Positions 47,197-57,790 of a DNA stretch of 64,000 nucleotides are shown one piece after another. The notes under the pieces were generated by a model. It ran no database searches. It was given only the letters and a program-made list of their open reading frames with translations, and was not told the origin of the DNA. Source of the DNA: Saturnia japonica (taxonomy: Eukaryota; Arthropoda; Insecta; Lepidoptera; Saturniidae). The stretch covers positions 3,348,001 to 3,412,000 of the forward strand of contig CM065309.1 of NCBI GenBank assembly GCA_033032175.1, written 5' to 3'. The position numbers were made by a program, and so were the translations under genes. The first letter of the stretch is position 1, and each line of letters begins with the position of its first letter.

Positions 47197-47640
47197 TATT
47201 ATTAAAGATAAAAATACTAATTGTGGGTGATCCATAGAAGATGGACATATGCTCTCGCTGTTTTTAAGGTTTACAATTATGCAGTACATTCATTTGAAAT
47301 ATGTCTTATGGTTTACTCAGTGTAAGCTATTTAAGCGCCTTAATAGATTCACCATGACCAGTTTTTTTTATTAGCGCGTAACCCTCTACCTCTTCTTATA
47401 AAATAAAAGTAGCCTAAGTTACTCCTTATAGGCTTATAACATCAGCTATCTGCCAGTGAATGTTGCGTCAAAATCGTTCCGTACCGTTTTGGAGATTACA
47501 CAGAACAATTAGACACACAACATTTTTTTAAATTGGTGATTTCTTACAGTTTTCGTATAAATATACTATCAAATGCCTTTAGTAAAAAACTGTTATTTTG
47601 AAATTACTAACAGACGCATCAATTTTATTTACTATATAGA

Positions 47641-47680
47641 CTAGCGATCGCCCTAAGGTCGAAATTCGACCAGCAACTTT
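47641..47680 (-). mobile_element. Helitron 3' terminus with hairpin
   Basis: On the minus strand the 15-nt palindrome GGTCGAATTTCGACC (47671-47657) is followed after 12 nt by CTAG (47644-47641). Hairpin, spacer and CTRR is the standard Helitron 3' end. The body extends to the right for an unknown distance. Confidence 0.55.
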
Positions 47681-48118
47681 TTGATCATAAATTTTTCTGT
47701 TTGACATTTGCGGTATTCATGAACCTAGAAACAATGAGTATTATCACTTGTGTGACTTGCTGTCACTTTTCATTAAGTGACAATGTCAATATTTTGGGGG
47801 ATCTAAGTTCAATGGCATTGTCGGGTTAGGATTCGCAGTATTAATTTATGTAATTTAATATATTAGTAACAGATATTAAGATAAATTTTAGCTTTCTGCA
47901 CTCCTTCTCCATATAAACTTTAACCATACCAAATCTCACAGTCTTCCGTGTACGCAATACACTTAAAAAAGGGTAGAAAGCTTCTGCTTCACGTATTAAT
48001 ATATAGATAGGTAATTGACAAAGAAGTAACATACTGGCACACTATAAACACAGATCTACAGAGTAGAGCCTCAGAACGGCCGTAGAATGCACGCAAATCT
48101 ATACGAATCTTTACATAA
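47681..48118. other. Unassigned, probably body of a Helitron-like element
   Basis: It lies between a Helitron 3' end on the left and a Helitron-like 5' end on the right. No coding signal is seen. Confidence 0.35.
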
Positions 48119-49835
48119 TCTATACATATAATAAAAACGTAACTGATCGATGTCTGTACATAGAAGATATATGAGAAAAACTATTATTGGTCTCTATAAA
48201 CGCAGGAGAGCCAAAACAATGATTGTTAGAATTTTTGTCTGATTGTCTGTTTGCCAACTTTTGTGCGCGCTAATCTCAGAAACGGCATAACCGATTTGGA
48301 AACGGTTTTCACTAATATATTCTGGTAAGGTTCACTTAACATTTAGTGTTTGTTTCACTTCAATAAGTTCATAAATAAAAAAGTTATATCGATTTAAAAA
48401 TCACGTCGAACATTTTTTTGATAAAAATGCTATAAAATAGCTCTTCAGTTGAATTGACTGAAATTTTAGCTATCTGTATTTTATGGTTTATAAAACGATG
48501 ATGATCGAAACCTTTCATAAAGTTAAAAAATGAAGAGTTTAATAAAATGAAATTTCCAATATAAGTTGACCTCAGATCTATGTGTTAAATCATATTAAAA
48601 GGGGGTCTGCATAGGCTGGCTAATGTCAGTTGAATATAGCTGCGCCGCTGCTAGGGATGGCAATTCATTTCGAAAAAGATTGATTCGAATCGAACTCTTA
48701 TGAATCGATTCCTAAAAAAAATCGATGTCTAAAAGATCGATCTCTCAAAAATTGATCTTTTTTCGATTCACTTTCGCATTTGTATGAACAATATAAAAAT
48801 CCCTAAAATAGAAAATTAAAAGGGAACCACAAAAGTCGATCTTTTGTAATTTTTACCTTACTAAAGTATCAGTTATTATAGAGAAACATACAAAGGTATA
48901 GAGAGAGAGAATTTATTACAGGTATATAGTGAAAGAGAATTCATTTCAAAAATTATTTATTATAAACTGTTTTCGTTAATTTGGTGTTGGGTAATAATTT
49001 ACTATTAGTATTTTAATTGGTAAATGACACTATAGAAAATGACTGCATAATGAATTGAATAATCTATACCTACTAATATTATAAATGCGAAAGTAATTCT
49101 TTCTGTCCCGTCTGTTGCATTTTCAAGCCTAGACCGCTGAACCAATTTTTAAGAACTTTGGTTGAGAAAGGTCATTGGCTACTTTTGGAAATAAAATTAG
49201 AAGGGGTGAAATGGGGGGTGAAAGTTCGTATAAAGAACCTAATTTTGATTAATTTTGATATAGAGATATGTAGGAATTTGGAGAAAGACTTTGGCTACCT
49301 TATGTGGTGAAAATAAAACTTTAATAGGTGAAATAGGGGATGAAGGTTTGTACGAAGAACCCGTTAAACCAATTTTTATGAATAGAGATAAATTGGATCT
49401 TGGAGACGGACATAGGGTACCTTATGGCGCAAAGATAAAACATGAAGGGGTCAAATAGGCGATGAAAGATTGTATGAAGAACCCACTATTTTTTCAATTT
49501 AGGGATATGAAAATTCATATTTATGATTTTAGGAAGAAATAAAAGGGTTTCGCATTTTTGAAAAATGAATCGGCAGGGTGGTACAATAAGGGATGATTTA
49601 CGAAACCCTACACATAGAGTGATAAATCCATCTATGGTTTTCTATTGCTTTGTCGTGTTTAGAGGTCAGCCAGTGTTTATGCAATAATATAGAGGGGTGG
49701 TAGGTATCGCGACCACCATACAAATAGCGATAAACCAAACTATGAGTTTCTTTTGGTTCATCGTGTTCAGAGATCAGTCGGTGTATACAGTAATAATATA
49801 GTGAGGTGGTAGGGATCGCGACCACCACACCTACA
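48119..49835 (+). repeat. Tandem duplication, first unit (Helitron-like C plus C')
   Basis: Part C starts A/TC at 48119 (TCTATACATATAATAAAAAC). It holds CAAAACAATGATTGTTAGAA and GTGCGCGCTAATCTCAGAAA, then a block of ATCGAT-rich sequence near 48690-48770. Part C' starts A/TC at 49063 (TCTATACCTACTAATATTAT) and ends with about two diverged 108-bp units on the minus strand (49598-49830). The same two-part order repeats immediately at 49836. The non-coding parts share most landmarks with the second unit. Confidence 0.7.
49598..49830 (-). repeat. Two diverged 108-bp units, dispersed copy 1
   Basis: The minus strand reads GGTGGTCGCGATCCCTACCA, GAACACGATGAACCAAAAGA and GGTTTATCGCTATTTGTATG, the landmarks of the 108-bp unit, in two and a fraction tandem copies. 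Divergence from the array at 13081-15380 is high, so this copy has not been homogenised with it. The unit's 36-codon frame is still open here. Confidence 0.75.
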
Positions 49836-52187
49836 TCTATACATATAATAAAAGCGTAACTGATCGATGTCTGGACATAGAATATATATGAGAAAACTAT
49901 TAATGGGGAGGGGGCCTTTATCAACGCAGCAGGACCCAAAACAATGATTGTTAGAATTTTTGTGTTTGCCTGTTTGCCAACGTTGGTGCGCGCTAATCTC
50001 AGAAACGGCTTAACTGATTTGAAAACGGTTTCAACTAATATATTTTTGTAAGGTTCACTTAACATTTAGTGTTGGTTTTACTTCAATAAATTCATAAATA
50101 ACAAAGTTATATCAATTTAAAAAATCACGTCGAACATTTGTTCGATAAAAGTGCTATAAAATAGCTCTTCAGTTATATTGGTTGAAACTTTGAAACTGGT
50201 TTGTAAAATGATGATTATTGAAAGTTTACATAAAGTTAAAAAATGTACAGTTTCAGAGAATTTGGAACTTTCCAATATGAGGTTGACCTTACATCTATAT
50301 AATGAATCATATTAATAAGTGGTCACCCTAAGTTGGATATAAACACACAAGCAAGTCGAGTGCCGCATCGCTGCTAGGCAATTCATTCCGAAAAAGACCG
50401 ATCACTCCAAAAAATCGACCTTCTTTTATTCACTTTTCAGATTTGTGTTAACAATATAAAAATCCTTATTAAAGAAAACAAAAAGGACACCACAACAATC
50501 GATCTTTTGCTATTTTTACCATGCTAAAGTATCAGTTAAAGAGAAACAAAGAAAGGTATAGAGAGAGAGAGAATTAATTTCAAAAATTTATTATTATTAA
50601 CTGTTGTCGTTATTCTGCTATTGGGTAATTTACTGACACCATAGAGAACGACAGCATAATGAAATTAATAATCCATACTAATATTATAAATGCGAAAGTA
50701 ACTTTGTCTGTCCTGTCTGTTGCATTTCACGCCCTGAAATAGACGATGAAGGTTTGTACGAAGAACGCATCAAAACAAATTTGATGAATTTTGGTACAGA
50801 GATAAATAGGATCTTGAAGAAAGACATTGGCTTAACTTATGTCGTGAAAATAAAACTTTAAAAGGTGAAATAGGGGATGAAAGATTGTACGAAGAACCCA
50901 CTATTTCTAAATTTAGGGTTATGAAAATTCATATTTATGCTATTAGGAAGAAATAACAGTGTTTCGTGTTTTAAAAAATAAGGGTGAATTACAATACACA
51001 TAGACTGCACTCTTTGATACTAAGCAAAATGTTCCTGAGACATATGCTTACATTATACAAAACATATGTCCCGTCCTATCATGACATATAAGCTGCGCTA
51101 CATTCGCACATACGTCAAAGATCAACATTAACAAATTCCAAATCCTCCAAACCCGATTCTTACGTAAAATTAACAAAGCCCCTTGGTACGTTGGTCGAAT
51201 CGTATATTAAATATCTTACGCGATCGTACTTCGACACTGCTTCGAATCACGTGAATCCGTTGGTCAAAGCTGCCGCGACTTAAACCCCAAATCCGAACAT
51301 CCCACGCGAACAACTCCGGTCGCGGATATCTTCACCGAACCCGTTTATAAGATAGAGGAAATAAACAAATACTACTCCACCGTCTCTCCAAAAAAAGCGT
51401 GCTCGCGCCGACGCCCGCGAAACCACTGTTCCCTCCGCAAGGGACGGGCGGCTAATTTCGCTCCCGCAAACCCGTCATGTCCTCCCTCTCTTACGGCAAC
51501 TCAAGCCTAGATCTGTTTCCTCGGTGTAGAACCCTTGAGTCATGCAGCCGCTCGCGCGATACAGGTGACACTGCACTTGCAATCACGTAGCTACCCACAC
51601 ACATCATTACACACAATATGTACATACATACGTGCACACCACATAAGTACATAGATTCTGTAAGGGACCTTTTTTTTTTCTTTTTTTACGATAGTTACTT
51701 TCGATCATGTTTCCAGAATACTAAATACATATACACATGTTCATTCCTTTCTCCCAGGAGGCAGGGACATATTATATGTATGCGTTAGTGTAGCTCGAAT
51801 TTTCTACAGATAGGGAATGTCAGTTCGCGACCTTTTCACAATCGCGGTAATAGCCCAAGCCGACGTCCGGCTACTTAGCACCTTTGTGCGCATGTTGCTC
51901 ACGCTTTCGCGGCTGAATGCCTTAAGCGTTCGCCCGCAAGCCTGGTGAAGATGTCAAAGCCATAAGTGGCTCTATTTCTTTACGACCCCTTAGGCTAACA
52001 GTATAGTCAGTGAGAAAGAAAAAAACCATGTATAATTTTCTTTTGGTTTATCGTATTCAGAGATTAGTCGGTGTATATACAGTAATATAGCGGTGTGGTA
52101 GGGATCGCGACCATCATACACATAGTGTTAAACACATGTATGATTTTCTTTTGGTTTGTCGTGTTCTGAGATCAGTCCGTGTATAGA
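49836..52187 (+). repeat. Tandem duplication, second unit, interrupted by a LINE
   Basis: Part C restarts A/TC at 49836 (TCTATACATATAATAAAAGC) and parallels 48119 onward through the same landmarks. Part C' restarts at 50672 (TCCATACTAATATTATAAAT), is interrupted by the LINE at 50998-52018, and resumes with 108-bp units (52022-52185, minus strand). Substitutions and small deletions are many, so the duplication is old. Confidence 0.7.
50998..52018 (+). pseudogene. Jockey-clade LINE, copy 3, C-terminus and 3' UTR
   Basis: The plus strand reads LTLYKTYV, then a frameshifted PIMTY and FAHT, FQILQTRFLRK, APWYV, RSYFDTASNHVNPLVKAAAT, and the 3' untranslated segment with AGCCTAGATCTGTTTCCTCG. This matches the 23130-24140 part of the copy at 23105-26454. 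It is strongly 5'-truncated and lies in the second duplication unit. The 3' end near 52018 has GAGAAAGAAAAAAA in place of a long poly(A). Confidence 0.82.
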
Positions 52188-52832
52188 TACTATTAATAAT
52201 TTAGTAAAGCGGACGAGTTTTTTTGTCTGTTTGTTTAAACATGGTAATCTCTGGACAACTGGTAGCAGTCGGATTTGAAAAATTCTTTTTGTATATGATA
52301 GCCAGATTCACGAAGAATAGTATAAGCATTCTGGAACTAAGCTAAACCTGTCAGCTAGCCTTAAATATTGATTTTTGTTTAAGTAAGTCGAAGTGAAAGT
52401 CTTCCCGAACTACTTTATCCGCATGTGCTGGCGTAATGGTTAGTGATACGTAAATATAATATTCTACAAAAATATTGTTCTTTAGTATATCTAAAAAAGT
52501 CTCCGATAAGATATGTCTATTTCTTATTAGCATAAGCCACAATAAGGTACTTTGCGAGTTTTTATGTTGAAGATTAAAAATTTATTTTGAGCTTTATTTT
52601 TAGGCTTATTATATTAATCCTTAAGAACAAAGTTATTTCATCATAAAAACAATTAAATTTTTTCTTTTTATAGTATGTAATTAGGACACATAGTTCAGGA
52701 GAAAATGAAAAATTAAAATAATTTGTACTTGCGGGAAGTGATATCAATTATGATAGACTACACGGGTCCGTCGCGTTGGCGGCGCGGTATTTGTTGGATA
52801 AAAACTCGGGTGAAACTGAGGGGCACAGCTAG
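52188..52832 (+). mobile_element. Lep1-like Helitron, diverged copy
   Basis: The left side (AGTAAAGCGGACGAGTTTTT, then GTCTGTTTGTTTAAACATGG) matches the start of the Helitron at 22539. The right side ends ACTCGGGTGAAACTGAGGGG, CACAG, then CTAG at 52829-52832 followed by T. The middle is heavily diverged. No protein is encoded; a 63-codon open frame on the minus strand is not supported. Confidence 0.65.
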
Positions 52833-53172
52833 TATGAAATATATATGTAAAGAAAATATATTTCTTTAATTCTAATTTAAGTTTTGTAGGTTTAATATGT
52901 TTAGTAATGTAGGTTGTATATGGTTTATCTATTATTAAAAAGAATATTGTGACATACAAAAGGTGACAGATGTGTCAAATATTAAAATGAATTGTAAAAC
53001 TAAAGAAAGGACATGTAACTAGGAAATATAAACTTTTAATGTCGTTTCTTTGTTTACAGAGCAACGCTTACAGTTTATTTTACATGCCAAAGTAAATGAC
53101 TATAGTCGTCTTATAAAACGACATTATTATTTATAAAAATCGAATAAACGAAAGTTAATTATCCTGTTTAAA
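52833..53172. other. Upstream region of the 134-codon ORF
   Basis: AT-rich. TTTCTTTGTTTACAG ending at 53059 is a good splice acceptor in front of the ORF at 53173. No TATA box or start site can be fixed. Confidence 0.3.
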
Positions 53173-53577
53173 ATGGAGAAACTTCGTTTTGAATTCACAT
53201 TATTACCTGGAACTGATGGTAAATCAAATATTTGCTCTATAACTTCGATAGCCACAAATGATAATAAAGTATACGCTGTACCAGAAGCTCTACAAGCAGT
53301 TAGTCATCACAAGGAAATAATGAAATCATCTGTTTATAATAAAGTTAACAATAGCTTAAGAAAAAGGTATCAGGTAAGAAGAGTTTGGATAACTATGACA
53401 GAGGAACTTAGAAGAACTTACATAGATGAGGATGATAATTTACAATTTGGGGATCAATTTTTAGAAGAACTGAATTGTGAACAACTTGTCACTACATTCG
53501 AAAAAGAAAGTACATTGGAAAAATTATCGTCTTATATATATTTATTATATATATATAATACATCATATTTAACATGA
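53173..53577 (+). CDS. Intact 134-codon ORF, unrecognised protein
   Basis: ATG in a favourable AAAATGG context opens MEKLRFEFTLLPGTDGKSN, then SITSIATNDNKVYAVPEALQ, SSVYNKVNNSLRKRYQVRR and VWITMTEELRRTYIDEDDN. The first 110 residues look like a folded, mildly charged domain with no lesions. The last 20 codons run into a TATATA-rich stretch and are probably not original, so the natural C-terminus may be lost. There is no signal peptide or membrane segment. An open frame this long in such AT-rich DNA is unlikely by chance. I do not recognise the family; it could be a transposon accessory protein or the last exon of a host gene. Confidence 0.5.
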   Translation: MEKLRFEFTLLPGTDGKSNICSITSIATNDNKVYAVPEALQAVSHHKEIMKSSVYNKVNNSLRKRYQVRRVWITMTEELRRTYIDEDDNLQFGDQFLEELNCEQLVTTFEKESTLEKLSSYIYLLYIYNTSYLT

Positions 53578-55699
53578 AGTCGAATACAATAAAAATACTT
53601 TTAATCGAAAGTAATATATTCCGGACAAAGTGAGATCTTAAAATATAGGTAACTAAGTAATCTTAATTTGGTAAAAGCACATTGAAAAAATTATCTAAAT
53701 TATAATTAATAGGAATATTTTATAATGTCGTCGCTCCTAATAAATAACATTTATTAAATAAAAAATAGTCTTGCATACAAAATTATTCGGTAACAGGGTA
53801 TAAAATTGTACCATTATTATTTACATTAAATTCAGTATGTAGATATCTCAGTATTATCTAGCTCCGTAGTAAAAGAAACCAAGGAAGCAATATAGCTTAT
53901 TGAGTATACTGCCATCTATACGTCAATACTCTAACAAACTCATATTGTACAGAATTAGGTACGCTAAATGGTCAGTATATGTACATCATTTTTCGTGCTT
54001 TAAGCCGTACTTAATGCAAAAATAAAGTGATAGATGGCGCTTCTAGTGATCGTCTGAAATTTTATCGCGCTAGATGGCAATTATAAACAAAGATTTATCA
54101 AATTAACAGTGAAGGGTTTTTGTAAGGCAATTTGGTAAAATTACCGGTTGAATAATACGTTTGATGATCTGTAAAAGGGCTTCTAAATGGTTAACAAGAA
54201 AAATGAGGAACAAAATTTGCTAAAAGAAAGCTCTTATCGAGATTCTCCTATTTATTTTGTTATTGTATGAAAGCAAAGCGTTCGTTGTAACCTATAACTG
54301 GACTGCGTTATGTAATAACGAATTAAGCGACTAAATAAAAAAAGCCGTTATTGATGCAAGTCGATTCTGGGCGGCTCAAATTATGTCCGGAGTTGTTGTT
54401 TTTTTTTTAAATCACTTTTATTAGGTACCTTATATTTAAAGACTGTTTCAAGTGACATGTCAAAAATTGTAAGAAACTACACTTTTTCACTACGCCACAA
54501 TCCACTTAACGATAAAGTTATTATTTCAAAATTAAATTTATATGTTTTTATATTTCATAAACGAACTACCTATACTCTCAAAAAAATACTTAATCTATTA
54601 TTCCAATTTTGTTTCAACTACTATTTTGAAAACGCAATATCAATGTAACCGCCAAAATTGGCGCTCAGTACGCTATTTTATGTCGCCGCCTATATTATGT
54701 ATTGTAGGTATTGGTTCAGAATCGAGCGCAAATGCCTAGTATTTGATACTTTATTGCATTTTAGTGTGTGGGTGTTTTTAGGTTACAGTCTTCCTACACA
54801 ATACGTTACAAAGGAAGGATATTAATTTTGTTTATTACGCGAAAAAGTTAAAAACAATTTAAAATGCATACACTTGCCGTTTGATTGCCACCTTTTCTAA
54901 CCGACGACGATTAGAGGAACAATTCTTTGCAGGTATATAAACCTGCTTATGCTTACAAGAACTTTTTATAATTGTTTTTGCTTTCTAATAAAATTAAGCA
55001 AATAACTGAAATAGTAGATACTCTTTTGATCGTGTTCATTCAAGTTAAACTGGTAAAGGCTTTTGTTACGTGTAGGTTGAAGGTACTGTAGGCAGAGGAG
55101 CTTAAGAACTAGGTTAGGTTAGTAAGGTAAGTTCGAGTAATAAAGACCACGTTTTTGCAAACCCTTATAAATCTTATTTAAGAAGTATTTAAAATTAAAG
55201 GACATCAAAAATTTATAAATTGTTTATATTTGAAATAAAAACATAGTTGTAACAAAAATCATGTATTAAAAGTACTTTAATAACAAAATTGGTTTTTGAA
55301 AAGCTTTTCTACGGACTTTAAGAATATATGTTCTGAATAAGATCCATTTCTATACCTCAGGTATTTCTGAAACTACATTATTTTAGTATTGAATTTTAAT
55401 TTGATGGTAAATGATTACAAATATTTTATCGTTTCCGAAAGAATAATCTATAAATTTAATAAAAAATTATGTAATGGCCCTTAAAAAGTCTATATGAACT
55501 TTACTGCAGAATAATACGTTTGTTTTATGTATTTTAATATAACACAGTTTGGTTTTATATTGTTATTTATTAACTGAAATAATTTTAAGCATAAAAAAAC
55601 AAATATTTAGGATTTTTTTCAGTTAAAGCCTATTTTATAGACCTTATTAAATCTATAGAAATCACATTTTTTGCAGTGAGCCTTATTTGGACTATCATA
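53578..55699. other. Unassigned AT-rich sequence
   Basis: No gene is supported. GATGGCGC-type motifs near 54030 and 54075 and an AGGTTAGGTTAG run near 55110 are noted only. Confidence 0.35.
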
Positions 55700-56030
55700 T
55701 GATAGCAATAATTATAATGAAAATATAAAACATTTCATAGCATGACCTAAGCTTTTGTTTTTAATTAAGGGAACTACCATATTTGAGAACATCTTTATCC
55801 TTTCCGTCAAATTCTTTTGTTGAGTTTCCTTAAAAATTGCCTTCCTTCTCATACGTTTCACTGTACTTCCAGACTTTATATGATTCTTAAGAGTTCGTCG
55901 CTGAATGTTATTTGTCAAAGCAACTGCATGTTCCGACAACTGGCTATTTTTTATTTTTCCATACCAGTCACCAAATTGTTTTAAGGCCATCCTGCACCTC
56001 ACTTTTTTTCTGTGATTTTTCCATATTTCT
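55700..56030 (-). pseudogene. Pogo/Tigger-like transposase N-terminal fragment
   Basis: The minus-strand frame 56002-55712 reads HAVALTNNIQRRTLKNHIKS, a Psq-type helix-turn-helix, then GSTVKRMRRKAIFKETQQKN and LTERIKMFSNMVVPLIKNKS. The latter resembles the start of the second, CENP-B-like DNA-binding part. The expected block between the first helix and RRTLKNHI is shortened, and no DDE domain follows. It is a decayed fragment. Assignment is from motif memory. Confidence 0.5.
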
Positions 56031-56232
56031 TGATTTCCTTAAAAAAATGTATTTAGTGTTAGTTACAACTAGTGAAGTACGTTTAGTAAGTTACTTGTAG
56101 TAATAGAAAATTGCATTAGTAGTATAAGTATGATAGTAGTCGCGTATACTATAATACTTTAGTATAATAGTAAATAAATTAGTGGAATTTGAGTTCATCG
56201 AATCATGTAAACAAGTCTTTTACAATTTTCAT

Positions 56233-56264
56233 TTACCAAATAAGGTCCGGACCTTATTTGGTAA
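56233..56264. repeat. Perfect 32-bp palindrome without spacer
   Basis: TTACCAAATAAGGTCC is followed immediately by its exact reverse complement. The symmetry stops sharply on both sides. No second copy was seen in the window. Confidence 0.95.
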
Positions 56265-56689
56265 CAAGGAGATGGACCTTCTTAGGCATTTGGCCATTCC
56301 AGAGAAAACTAACCAAAATTGACAAAGAAAACAGTGATTTCAAGAACATACCTTCACAGTCCACTCTTCGATGATATGTATTCCTTCACATTCATAAATT
56401 TATTGCAAAAACCAAATAGAAACACTTGAATTTGTCAAGATAACATCAATAAATTTTCTAAATCAAACAGCACGACGTGACTTGTAATGCTTTGATTGGC
56501 ACACTGAAGAAATCGCAATATAAAATTCAGTTGGTGCCTATGCATTTTAGTAATTGGTCAATGAAGAGCGTCAGAGCGAGATTTGATTTCGATTGAGTAT
56601 CGGGAATGGGATTTTTGAAATGGTGGCCCTTATCGATTGGGTGAACATACCTTAGGTTAGTTAGAAAAGACATTCTTATCTTCAACATT

Positions 56690-57384
56690 TCGCCAAAAAT
56701 AAAAAATTCATCCTTCGGTCAGATTCATGTGGAGGGCAGAACAGTAATATTAAGTTAACTTTATTATTGTTAGCTGTACTGGCAGAAAACACAAATTTAG
56801 AGCAAATTACAGTTCGATATATAATATCTGGACATAGTTTTTTTACAAAATGATGATGAGCTTGGTGACATTGAACCTACTCTAAAAACTCACACGAGGC
56901 TATTCTCTCCACAAAACTATATAGATGTGATGACCAGTTATTGCAAAAGAACAAGCAAAATTGAGAAAAATGATCTCGTTGGAGTATCTAAAATAGTGAG
57001 GAATGTGGATAATAGAAAGAAAGATATTTTTGGAGATCTTTTAAATTGGTTGATAAAAAAAATGTTTTAAATTATAAACTAAGTCGTATTTACTTTTTAA
57101 CCACAAAGTGGTCAATCGCAAGAAGTGAATATAAATACGAGACAGAAATAGGAATTAACAGCGACTCTTTGAAATTCTCCAAACATTACGAGTGGCTTTG
57201 GTCAAAACGAAAATTTTCAAACCCAAAGCTGAACGATATAAAATCTCTACTTCACCTCATTCCTTCAGATTCCAGGCAATTTTATGGCAATTTAACTAAA
57301 TTAGATAATATTGTAGACAATCTTGGAGATTCGATGAGGTGGATAGTTTTGATGATCATGGTCATGCTTAGAGATAGATGTTAG
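56690..57384 (+). pseudogene. DUF7869-like gene remnant
   Basis: Plus-strand reading near 56720 gives LRSDSCGGQNSNIKLTLLLL, then ITVRYIISGHSF. After a frameshift at about 56840 it continues LQNDDELGDIEPTLKTHTRL, FSPQNYIDVMTSYCKRTSK and NRKKDIFGDLLNWLIKKM. After a stop the frame at 57046-57384 gives NDIKSLLHLIPSDSRQFYGN. The SDSCGGQN and GHSF..ND motifs and the LL.LIP....FY ending are, from memory, those of an uncharacterised insect family annotated DUF7869, often linked to transposons. At least one frameshift and one stop break it, and the N-terminal part was not found. Confidence 0.5.
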
Positions 57385-57790
57385 GTATTGTTGAAGATGT
57401 TGATGAGAAACACGTTGAAACGATTAGAAAGTGTTGTTCGTTTTTATGTTAAGATGTTAATTAATTACTAGTGATAAGATGTTTTAATGTTGATTAGGAA
57501 TATTAGTAACAAATAAAATTATTAGATTACAGTGATGATGACGAGAGATTGATTACATTTGAAATGGTTCAAGATAAGTACCTACTTATATTCAATATTT
57601 ACTAATAACTAAATTATTGCCTTTCTTTTAGTTTGATATAGTTTTTTCATTGCGGTTCTGGGTTTCAAAAACTTTGTTTATTGTACACAAAATAAGTAAT
57701 GTTAATGTTCGAGTCTGACGAGATGGCAAGTACTTTGAATTTCATTTAATTGCTTGTATCTTAAATTAAATGAAGTAATGCTGTTCCGTA
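57385..57790. other. Unassigned AT-rich sequence
   Basis: Nothing recognised between the DUF7869-like remnant and the mariner. Confidence 0.35.

Larger units (their letters stand above)
45922..47640 (-). mobile_element. Helitron-like repeat, family A copy 2, interrupted by a mariner
   Basis: CTAG at 45922-45925 preceded by A, then CTATGCCCGCAGCTGCGCTC, is the reversed 3' end. The right border is GA at 47639-47640, a 5' TC on the minus strand (TCTATATAGTAAATAAAATT). The mariner at 46031-47196 splits it at a TA. Joining the flanks gives the continuous block seen in copies at 3075-3110 and 59770-59800. On the right it directly touches the CTAG of another Helitron end at 47641. Confidence 0.75.

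Noticed and set aside
48690..48770. Cluster of ATCGAT/GATC motifs as a binding-site array
   Set aside because: It is partly shared with the diverged second duplication unit and is better explained as part of the repeat.
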